Of a stretch of 6,627 nt of DNA, positions 1 through 5,648 are shown piece after piece. A program made the translations under genes and the position numbers. Every line of letters begins with the position of its first letter. The first letter of the stretch is position 1. Under the pieces are notes generated by a model that was given only the letters and a program-made list of their open reading frames with translations, was not told the origin of the DNA and ran no database searches. The stretch spans positions 1 through 6,627 of the forward strand of contig RFPK01000114.1 in the NCBI GenBank assembly GCA_009926195.1. Reading direction: 5' to 3'. Source of the stretch: Synechococcaceae bacterium WB4_1_0192 (GTDB lineage Bacteria > Cyanobacteriota > Cyanobacteriia > PCC-6307 > Cyanobiaceae).

Positions 1-752
1 GCAACGGCTTCAACGATGCGCTGGAACAGATATCCGGTGCCCCGAGCCGTGAGGATCAGCTCGGGGTTGGCCGGATCGTCTTCCAGTTTGGAGCGCAGCC
101 GGGAGATATGGACATCCACCACGCGGGTGTCGACATGACGCTCGGGGGTGTAGCCCCACACATCCTTGAGGATCTCGCCGCGGCTGAAGGGTTCGCCGCT
201 GCGGCCCACCAGCAGCTCCAGCAGGCTGAATTCCATGCCCGTGAGCCGGATCCGCTCATCGCCGCGGTACACCTGCCGCTTGTTGGTGTCGATGCGCAGG
301 TCGCCGACCTGGATCACGCCGGAGTTGGGGATGCCGGCCACGCTGTCCTTGTCGACGCGGCGCAGCACGCAGCGGATGCGGGCCTCCAGCTCCTTGGGGC
401 TGAAGGGCTTCACCACGTAGTCGTCGGCGCCGAGCTCAAGACCGGTGATCCGGTCGGCCACGTCGCCGAGGGCCGTGAGCATCACGATCGGCACGTCCGA
501 TTCCTTGCGCAGCTCCTGGCAGACGCCGTAGCCGTCGAGCTTCGGCATCATCACGTCGAGGACCACCAGATCGGGGCTGGTGCGGCGGAAGGCCTCGATC
601 GCCTCCAGGCCGTCGCAGGCGGTGATCACCTGGTAGCCGATCATCGAGAGACGGGTCTCGAGGATGCGGCGGATGCTCGCTTCGTCATCGACGACCAGAA
701 TCGTCTCCTTGGCCGAGGCGGCCGATGCTGCAGGCGGGGAGGTGGCCGTCAT
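1..752 (-). CDS. rpaB: RpaB-type OmpR-family response regulator (3' end cut by window edge)
   Basis: DNA-binding response regulator of the OmpR/PhoB family. In cyanobacteria RpaB (Ycf27) works with the histidine kinase NblS/Hik33 to control high-light and photosystem I genes. Reading the minus strand from the ATG at 752 gives 250 residues before the edge. After a short Ala/Ser/Pro-rich leader the receiver domain starts at about residue 16 (ETILVVDDEAS). It has the acidic pair D22/D23, the phospho-acceptor D66 in VVLDVMMPKLDGYG, T93 and K115 in DDYVVKPFSPKELEAR. The TALGDVADRITGLELGADD stretch is typical of RpaB. A winged-helix output domain follows from about residue 140 and includes FSRGEILKDVWGY, ERHVDTRVVDVHISRLRSKL and the terminal GTGYLFQRIVEAV. 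Only a few C-terminal residues should be missing. It is divergent from radA. No HLR1-like direct repeat was seen upstream. Confidence 0.95.
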   Translation of the reverse strand, partial: MTATSPPAASAASAKETILVVDDEASIRRILETRLSMIGYQVITACDGLEAIEAFRRTSPDLVVLDVMMPKLDGYGVCQELRKESDVPIVMLTALGDVADRITGLELGADDYVVKPFSPKELEARIRCVLRRVDKDSVAGIPNSGVIQVGDLRIDTNKRQVYRGDERIRLTGMEFSLLELLVGRSGEPFSRGEILKDVWGYTPERHVDTRVVDVHISRLRSKLEDDPANPELILTARGTGYLFQRIVEAV

Positions 753-774
753 TGCACAACGCGGACCAGACGGA

Positions 775-796
775 TTAAGTAGATCGACCTACTGAA
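775..796. promoter_or_regulatory. 22-base imperfect palindrome in the rpaB-radA spacer, possible operator or 5' UTR hairpin
   Basis: The two 11-base arms are TTAAGTAGATC and GACCTACTGAA. Nine of the eleven arm positions pair, and the centre is TCGA. It lies 22 bases upstream of the rpaB ATG and 57 bases upstream of the radA start. As RNA in the rpaB sense, one of the two mismatches becomes a G-U wobble, giving a hairpin with a UCGA loop; in the radA sense both remain mismatches. It could be a dimeric regulator's operator or a leader structure of the rpaB mRNA. It does not match the HLR1 direct repeat, and it does not fit the cyanobacterial LexA consensus as I recall it. The symmetry is visible; the function is inference. 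Confidence 0.35.
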
Positions 797-853
797 CAAG
801 GTCGCCGGGCCTCCGGGTTCACCGGACGCCACCATTCTTCATACACCTTTTCC

Positions 854-2314
854 TTGGCTCGCGTCACCCGGTCCTACATCTGTCAGAGCTGCGGCGCCGA
901 GACGCGCCAGTTCTTCGGGCGCTGCCCCAGCTGCGGCAGCTGGAATGCGCTGGTCGAGCAGGCCGCGCCGGCCGCCGATACCAGGCGCCGCCGGCCCGTG
1001 CCGACGCCGGGTGCCGCCACGGTTCCAGCGGCCGCGCGTCGCTCCGAACCGATCCAGGCGGTGGGGGAGCGCCCTCTGCAGCGCCTCTGCAGCGGCTACG
1101 GCGAACTCGACCGCGTCCTCGGTGGGGGTCTGGTGCCCGGTTCGCTGGTGCTGCTGGGGGGCGACCCCGGCATCGGCAAGAGCACGCTGCTGCTGCAGAG
1201 CGCCCAGGCCATGGCCGGCCGCCATTCGGTGCTTTATGTCAGCGCCGAGGAATCGGCCCAGCAGGTGAAGCTGCGGTGGCGCCGCCTGGCTGAGCAGCAG
1301 CCGGCCGCCCCTCCGCCGGCCACCGCTCCGATCGACCGCCCGGTGCCGGGGCCCGGCTTGCAGCTGCTCTCCGAAACCGATCTCGAGCTGGTGCTGCAGG
1401 AGCTGGAGGCCCTGCGGCCAGCCGTCGCGGTGATCGACAGCATTCAGGCCCTGCACGACGCGGACCTCGGCAGCGCCCCCGGTTCGGTGGCCCAGGTGCG
1501 CGAGTGCGCCGCCGCCCTGGCCCGGATCGCCAAGCGCCAGGACACGGCCCTCCTGCTGGTGGGCCACGTCACCAAGGAGGGGATGCTGGCCGGCCCCAAG
1601 GTGCTTGAGCACTTGGTGGATGCGGTGCTCACCTTCGAAGGGGATCGCTTCGCCAGCCATCGCCTGCTGCGCGCTGTGAAGAACCGTTTCGGCGCCACCC
1701 ATGAGCTGGGGGTGTTCGAGATGCGCGGCCAGGGGCTGGCGGAGGTGCTCAACCCCAGTGAACTGTTCCTGGGCGGTGATGCCCCCAGCGCCGGGACCGC
1801 CACGATCGTGGCCTGCGAGGGCACCAGGCCGCTGGTGGTGGAGCTGCAGGCCCTGGTGAGTACCACCAGCTACGCCAGCCCGCGCCGCACGGCCACCGGT
1901 ATCGGCACCAACCGCCTGCACCAGATCCTGGCGGTGCTGGAGAAGCACCTTGGTCTGCCCCTCTCCCGCTTCGATTGCTACCTGGCGGTGGCCGGCGGCC
2001 TGGAGGTGGAGGAGCCGGCGGCGGATCTGGGGGTGGCCGCAGCCGTGGTGGCCAGCTACCGGGATCTCACCCTGCCGCCGGGCACCGTGTTGATCGGTGA
2101 ACTGGGCCTTGGCGGACAGCTGCGGCCCGTGGCTCAGCTGGAACTGCGCCTGCAGGAGGCGGCGCGGCTGAAGGCCAGGCGCGCCGTGGTGCCCAAGGGC
2201 AGCGGTCTGAGCAAGGGTGTGGCCGGCTTGGAGATCTTCGAATGTTCCACGGTTGCGGAGGCGATGGTGCGGGCCCTCGGGGCGGGGGCATCGATCCATG
2301 AACGGGATCCCTGA
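854..2314 (+). CDS. radA: DNA repair protein RadA (Sms)
   Basis: RadA is a RecA-related ATPase that promotes branch migration of recombination intermediates during DNA repair. The 486 residues show the family order. A four-cysteine zinc ribbon comes first (C10, C13, C24, C27, within YICQSCGAETRQFFGRCPSCGSW). The RecA-like core has Walker A GGDPGIGKST at 102-111, a Walker B strand ending VAVIDSIQ around 191-198, and the RadA-specific KNRFG motif at 276-280. A C-terminal Lon-protease-like domain lacking protease function spans about 320-480 (for example GGLEVEEPAADLGVA). A Pro/Ala-rich insert at about 146-166 is probably a surface loop. The start is TTG: no ATG or GTG lies in frame just upstream, and 'MARVTRSYICQSCG' matches the usual RadA N-terminus. 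No clear Shine-Dalgarno was seen. It is divergent from rpaB, with 55 bases to the downstream protease gene on the same strand. Codons are strongly G/C-ending. Confidence 0.96.
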   Translation: MARVTRSYICQSCGAETRQFFGRCPSCGSWNALVEQAAPAADTRRRRPVPTPGAATVPAAARRSEPIQAVGERPLQRLCSGYGELDRVLGGGLVPGSLVLLGGDPGIGKSTLLLQSAQAMAGRHSVLYVSAEESAQQVKLRWRRLAEQQPAAPPPATAPIDRPVPGPGLQLLSETDLELVLQELEALRPAVAVIDSIQALHDADLGSAPGSVAQVRECAAALARIAKRQDTALLLVGHVTKEGMLAGPKVLEHLVDAVLTFEGDRFASHRLLRAVKNRFGATHELGVFEMRGQGLAEVLNPSELFLGGDAPSAGTATIVACEGTRPLVVELQALVSTTSYASPRRTATGIGTNRLHQILAVLEKHLGLPLSRFDCYLAVAGGLEVEEPAADLGVAAAVVASYRDLTLPPGTVLIGELGLGGQLRPVAQLELRLQEAARLKARRAVVPKGSGLSKGVAGLEIFECSTVAEAMVRALGAGASIHERDP

Positions 2315-2333
2315 CGCGCTTCCCTTCGTGCGT

Positions 2334-2360
2334 GTGGCCGATTAGGACTCAATCAGCCGC
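2334..2360 (+). other. Weak stem-loop between radA and the subtilase gene
   Basis: The arms GGCCGATT (2336-2343) and AATCAGCC (2351-2358) pair except for one C/A mismatch, around the 7-base loop AGGACTC. A U-G and a G-C pair can extend the base. It begins 20 bases after the radA stop and ends 9 bases before the subtilase GTG. Only a short T-poor tract (GTTTCAGTT) follows, so a strong intrinsic terminator is unlikely. It might attenuate read-through or affect translation of the protease. The pairing was done by hand and may be chance. Confidence 0.2.
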
Positions 2361-2369
2361 GTTTCAGTT

Positions 2370-4403
2370 GTGAGCCTGTATCAAGCTGATGCTCTGCCCG
2401 TGCCCTTCACAGCCGATGGCAGCGCTGCTCTGCCTGCACTCGGCCCCCAGGATTTCGCTGCACTCTGGTCCCCCTCGGCAGTCGCGGCTTCTTGGTCCGG
2501 AGAGGACCGGGGACAGGCCGATCCGTTCGCTGCCGATCTGTTCGCTGCCGTTCCGCTCGAGCCCGCAGCGGCCCTGGTCAAGCTTGCAGAGGATGGCGCC
2601 GATGCGTTGACCGGCACCTCCGCCTTTGCCTGTGCCGACGACTGCGCTGAGAACGGGCTGCCATCGGCGGCGGATGGCGTTGTCGGCGTGGCGTTGACGG
2701 CTGCGGCTGTGGCTGACAGGGCTGGCAACACGCTGGCCAGAGCCCGTGACATCGGCAGCCTGTCAGGTACCCAGATGTTCAGTGATTGGGTCGGTCTCAC
2801 CGATACCAATGATTACTACCGCTTCCAGCTCGGCCAGGCCGGCACCCTGAGCCTCACCCTCAACGGCCTGAGCGCGGATGCCGATCTGCAGTTGCTGAGC
2901 AGCACCGGCGGACTGCTGGCCAGTTCTGTCAATGGCGGCGCTTCTGCGGATTCGATCACGCGGGCGCTCGGAGCCGGTACGTATTACGCCCGTGTGTATC
3001 GCTTCAGTGGTAACACTAATTATAATCTGACGCTCACGGCCACGCTGGCGGCCCCGGCGCCTGCGCCGGCATTCAGTGCGGTGAATGGCTATGGCGAGGC
3101 GTCGGTGGAGCGGGCGATTGAGCGGTTGTTGAATATCAGTATTCCCGATCTGCCGGCGCAGTTCAGCGGTGGTCTGTATGGCTTGGATCGCATCGGCGCG
3201 CCCGAGGCTTGGTCTGCAGGCTATAACGGTCAGGGCATGGTCGTGGCTGTCCTTGATACTGGCGTAGATAGGGGTCATCAGGATCTCGACGCCAATATCT
3301 GGACCAATGCCCGCGAGATAGCCGGCAATGGTGTCGATGACGACGGCAATGGTTTTGTGGATGATGTTTTTGGTTGGAATTTCGATGGTAATAACAGCAA
3401 TACCCTTGATGGCCATGGCCATGGAACCCATGTGTCCGGCACGATCGCTGCGGAGCGCAATGCATTTGGTGTCACCGGTGTGGCCTACGGCGCCAGGATC
3501 ATGCCGGTAAAGGTTCTCAGTGACACCGGCTCAGGCTCCTACGCAAGTGTGGCCAATGGCATCCGCTATGCCGCTGATAACGGCGCCAACGTCATCAACC
3601 TCAGCCTTGGTGGTGGCACCGGTGATCTCGCCGTTCGCAGTGCCATTGAGTACGCCTGGAGTCGGGGTCTTGCCGTGGTCATGGCGGCTGGTAACGAAGG
3701 CGCCGCAACCACGGGTTATCCAGCTGCCTATGCCAGCAGCTGGGGGATTGCCGTCGGTGCTGTGGATAGCTCCGGCTCGATGGCCTCGTTCTCCAATCGG
3801 GCGGGGACCACGGTGCTGGATTACGTCACGGCGGCGGGGGTGGCCGTGACCTCCACAACGCCCAACAACACTTACGCCACCTGGAGTGGTACCTCGATGG
3901 CCACGCCACACATGGCCGGTGCCATGGCGCTGCTGATGCAGGCCAACCGTGTCAGCGGCCGCAATCTCAGCATCGGCCAGCTGGAGCAGATCATGACGGC
4001 GACCGCGACGAATGCCATCGCTGCAGCTGCGGGTGCGACCCGTGTGGCATCCACCGGGCTCGCTGCCCGCTCCATCCAATTGGCTGACGGTGCAGACCCC
4101 GCCCCTGGCGCCGAGTCCGCTGAAGGCACCAAGTCGGCGGGCCTCAGTGCCTGGGCGCCCTCCATCCAGTCGGAGCCATCAGCGGGAGCCGCCGCTGTCA
4201 GGGATGCCGTGTTCGCCAGCCCGGCAAGCCAGGGAGGTGCCCCGTTCGAGCCACTCTGGAGCGCCGCCGCCGGCCTGCCGCTGGTCTCGTCCCCTTCCGG
4301 TGGCGTCCATCAGGACCTGCTGCTGAGCCCCTGGGAGCGTTCGGGCGGAGGCGATGACAGTCCGCTGGACCTGCTCACCGGACTGCCGCGACGGATCCGG
4401 TGA
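2370..4403 (+). CDS. Subtilisin-like serine protease (S8 family) with N-terminal PPC domain
   Basis: A 677-residue serine endopeptidase. Residues 1-115 are an acidic, Ala-rich leader with no recognised domain and the only two cysteines I find (C88, C92). Residues about 117-229 resemble a pre-peptidase C-terminal (PPC) beta-sandwich: NTLARARDIG, DTNDYYRFQLGQAGTLSLTL, GAGTYYARVYRFSG, YNLTLT. After an APAPAPA linker the S8 domain spans about 268-545, with catalytic D296 (AVLDTGVD), H351 (GHGTHVSG), oxyanion N442 (AAGNEG) and S509 (SGTSMATPHMAG). An Asp/Asn-rich insert at 319-338, with DDDGNG at 323-328, is likely calcium-binding. The last ~130 residues are Ala/Ser/Pro/Gly-rich. GTG at 2370 is chosen because a TAG at 2343 closes the frame and no other start lies between. 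No signal peptide is visible, so export may use a non-Sec route; this is inference. The core has many A/T-ending codons, unlike neighbouring genes. Natural substrate unknown. Confidence 0.93.
   Translation: MSLYQADALPVPFTADGSAALPALGPQDFAALWSPSAVAASWSGEDRGQADPFAADLFAAVPLEPAAALVKLAEDGADALTGTSAFACADDCAENGLPSAADGVVGVALTAAAVADRAGNTLARARDIGSLSGTQMFSDWVGLTDTNDYYRFQLGQAGTLSLTLNGLSADADLQLLSSTGGLLASSVNGGASADSITRALGAGTYYARVYRFSGNTNYNLTLTATLAAPAPAPAFSAVNGYGEASVERAIERLLNISIPDLPAQFSGGLYGLDRIGAPEAWSAGYNGQGMVVAVLDTGVDRGHQDLDANIWTNAREIAGNGVDDDGNGFVDDVFGWNFDGNNSNTLDGHGHGTHVSGTIAAERNAFGVTGVAYGARIMPVKVLSDTGSGSYASVANGIRYAADNGANVINLSLGGGTGDLAVRSAIEYAWSRGLAVVMAAGNEGAATTGYPAAYASSWGIAVGAVDSSGSMASFSNRAGTTVLDYVTAAGVAVTSTTPNNTYATWSGTSMATPHMAGAMALLMQANRVSGRNLSIGQLEQIMTATATNAIAAAAGATRVASTGLAARSIQLADGADPAPGAESAEGTKSAGLSAWAPSIQSEPSAGAAAVRDAVFASPASQGGAPFEPLWSAAAGLPLVSSPSGGVHQDLLLSPWERSGGGDDSPLDLLTGLPRRIR
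2520..2549 (+). repeat. Tandem 15-base duplication in the protease leader
   Basis: Two adjacent units, GATCCGTTCGCTGCC (2520-2534) and GATCTGTTCGCTGCC (2535-2549), differ at one base. They encode DPFAA followed by DLFAA, so the frame is kept. This looks like a recent short slippage duplication in the low-complexity N-terminal region and has no evident function. Confidence 0.6.
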
Positions 4404-4431
4404 CGATGGCTGCAGCTCTCCGCTCCGGCCG

Positions 4432-4980
4432 ATGAGCCGGATCGTGCGGCGACCATTTCGCGAGCCGCAGCCTCCTCGCGAGCGGCAACGACTTCTGCCA
4501 CTGCAGCTGCAGTGCCTCATGGCCGGCCTGTTGGTCGCCAGCCTGGCGATGGCGCCGAGTCCGCTCCCCTCCCTAGCAGCGAGCCCAGCATCCGTGATCC
4601 TCACCGGTCAGATTCAGCGATCGCACGGCAACCGTCTGCCGGGGCCGGCTGGGGCGGCTCCGGCCCAGCCGCTTGCCGACCGCGAGGTCGTCGTCGTCAG
4701 GGGGCGGGTTGAGCCACTCCAGTTCGGAGATCCCTTTCTGCCGCTCGATCAGCTCAAGGCGGCGGTGATCAGCCGGGGACGGAGTGACGGCAACGGTGAG
4801 TTCCGTCTGTCGATCCCCGTGCCCTCGGCCGATCAGCTCGAGATCACCGTTCTGATGGTGGTTGAGGGCGGTTACTACCTGAACAGTTTTGGTCCATCGG
4901 GGGCGTTCGCCAGCCTCATGCTGCCGCGTTCAGGCCCCCAGTCGATCAGGTTGGTCGATGATCGTGATGCCCTGTACTGA
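4432..4980 (+). CDS. Small secreted protein of unknown function with a carboxypeptidase-regulatory-like beta domain
   Basis: No specific family is recognised. From the ATG at 4432 the protein has 182 residues. A basic N-terminal segment (seven Arg in the first 20 residues) leads into a hydrophobic stretch at about 29-50 (LMAGLLVASLAMAP) and an Ala/Ser/Pro region that could hold a signal peptidase site near 49-53. The mature part is beta-rich: SVILTGQI at 54-61, REVVVVRGRVEPL, then SDGNGEFRLSIPVPS at 118-132, which is the turn-strand pattern of carboxypeptidase-regulatory or transthyretin-like folds. It ends ESIRL-like (QSIRLVDDRDALY). The frame is open further upstream to 4354, but that start would overlap the protease and add a Cys/Gly-rich stretch before the signal. 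An ATG at 4519 would remove the basic n-region. It starts 28 bases after the protease stop, so the two are probably co-transcribed. A role as partner, substrate or inhibitor of the protease is only a guess. Confidence 0.7.
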   Translation: MSRIVRRPFREPQPPRERQRLLPLQLQCLMAGLLVASLAMAPSPLPSLAASPASVILTGQIQRSHGNRLPGPAGAAPAQPLADREVVVVRGRVEPLQFGDPFLPLDQLKAAVISRGRSDGNGEFRLSIPVPSADQLEITVLMVVEGGYYLNSFGPSGAFASLMLPRSGPQSIRLVDDRDALY

Positions 4981-5026
4981 TCCTGGGCGCTACGGCCGGG
5001 TCACCACTCCGTTTTGGAGGATCTGA

Positions 5027-5548
5027 TCAGAAATAAACGTCCACGTTGCCGCGGCCGCTCGTCTTGAGCCAGTTCTGCGCTTCGATGTAGTTGTTCGGCG
5101 CCAGGCGGATCGCCTTGCTCCAGAAATCGGCAGCCAGGTCGAAGCGTCGGTCAGCCTCGTCCGCATCACCATGCTCCTCGGCAATGGAGCCGAGGTGGTG
5201 ATGGATCACGGCCATGTTGTTCAGGGCCTGGGGCATCTTGCTGTTGAGATCAAGCGCCTGGCCGTAGTGATCGAGGGCGCGTTCGTGTTCGCCATTGCTG
5301 GCAAAGACCAGTGCCATGTTGTAGAGGATGAAGGCCTTGTCGTTGGGGTCCTCCTCCAGCTTCAGTGCTTCGGCGTAGTTCTCCAGCGCTTCGGCGTACT
5401 CGCCATCCGCCTGGGCGCTCATGCCATCGCGGTAGTACGCAAAAGCCTCCTTGGCGCGCTGGTTGGTGGGCAGCACCTTGAGGATCAGGTCCGCCATCAC
5501 CGTGAAGCTCTTGTCGATGAAGTTGTCGTTGCGCTGGGAGCGGGGCAC
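5027..5548 (-). CDS. ycf3: Photosystem I assembly protein Ycf3
   Basis: Ycf3 is a TPR protein at the thylakoid membrane that helps assemble photosystem I subunits. From GTG at 5548 the protein has 173 residues, the usual family length, and starts (M)PRSQRNDNFIDKSFTVMADLILKVLPTNQ, matching the canonical N-terminus. Three TPR units are visible at about 35-68 (AFAYYRDGMSAQADGEYAEALENY), 72-105 (AFILYNMALVFASNGEHERALDHY) and 120-153. The conserved tail is APNNYIEAQNWLKTSGRGNVDVYF. An in-frame ATG at 5575 would add nine residues (MGAEAQPDA) and has a Shine-Dalgarno-like AGGAG close upstream, so a 182-residue form is possible. Convergent with the secreted-protein gene (46-base gap) and divergent from the copper ATPase. 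Confidence 0.96.
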   Translation of the reverse strand: MPRSQRNDNFIDKSFTVMADLILKVLPTNQRAKEAFAYYRDGMSAQADGEYAEALENYAEALKLEEDPNDKAFILYNMALVFASNGEHERALDHYGQALDLNSKMPQALNNMAVIHHHLGSIAEEHGDADEADRRFDLAADFWSKAIRLAPNNYIEAQNWLKTSGRGNVDVYF

Positions 5549-5575
5549 GGCGTCGGGCTGAGCTTCAGCTCCCAT

Positions 5576-5583
5576 CCTCTCCT
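5576..5583 (-). promoter_or_regulatory. ycf3: Shine-Dalgarno-like AGGAGAGG that bears on the ycf3 start choice
   Basis: On the minus strand AGGAGAGG abuts the ATG at 5575, with only three bases between the AGGAG core and the ATG, shorter than usual spacing. It is too far (about 30 bases) from the GTG at 5548, which gives the canonical 173-residue Ycf3. If it is a real ribosome site, the longer N-terminus is made. Cyanobacterial genes often lack Shine-Dalgarno sites, so its presence does not settle the question. Confidence 0.3.
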
Positions 5584-5648
5584 GTCCGGGCGCTTGCTGG
5601 CGTTGCTGTTCGCAGTCCCTAGCCTTGGGCTCCCCGCCCGCGCAGCCC

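Noticed and set aside
108..782. 224-codon plus-strand open frame opposite rpaB
   Set aside because: It overlaps the clear response regulator on the minus strand and reads as His/Ala/Val-rich low-complexity protein.
753..853. HLR1 (RpaB-binding direct repeat) or LexA box upstream of rpaB/radA
   Set aside because: No TTACA-type direct repeats occur on either strand of the spacer, and the palindrome does not fit the cyanobacterial LexA consensus as I recall it.
839..2299. 486-codon open frame antisense to radA
   Set aside because: RadA on the plus strand has every family motif. The antisense product is Gln/His/Gly/Arg-rich without domains, as expected from a high-GC shadow frame.
2763..3431. 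222-codon minus-strand open frame within the protease
   Set aside because: It lies opposite the PPC and catalytic-Asp region of the protease, is Ile/Arg-rich and has no recognisable domain. It is the complement of the Asp/Asn-rich sense codons.
4354..4431. Longer form of the small secreted protein starting inside the protease gene
   Set aside because: It would overlap the protease by 50 bases and add a Cys/Gly/Asp-rich stretch ahead of the signal peptide. The ATG at 4432 gives a sensible basic n-region.
5007..5019. Small hairpin CTCC-GTTTT-GGAG between the convergent genes as a terminator
   Set aside because: The stem is only four pairs and there is no T-run after it on either strand. The nearby CTGATCAG palindrome (5023-5030) overlaps the ycf3 stop and is likely chance.
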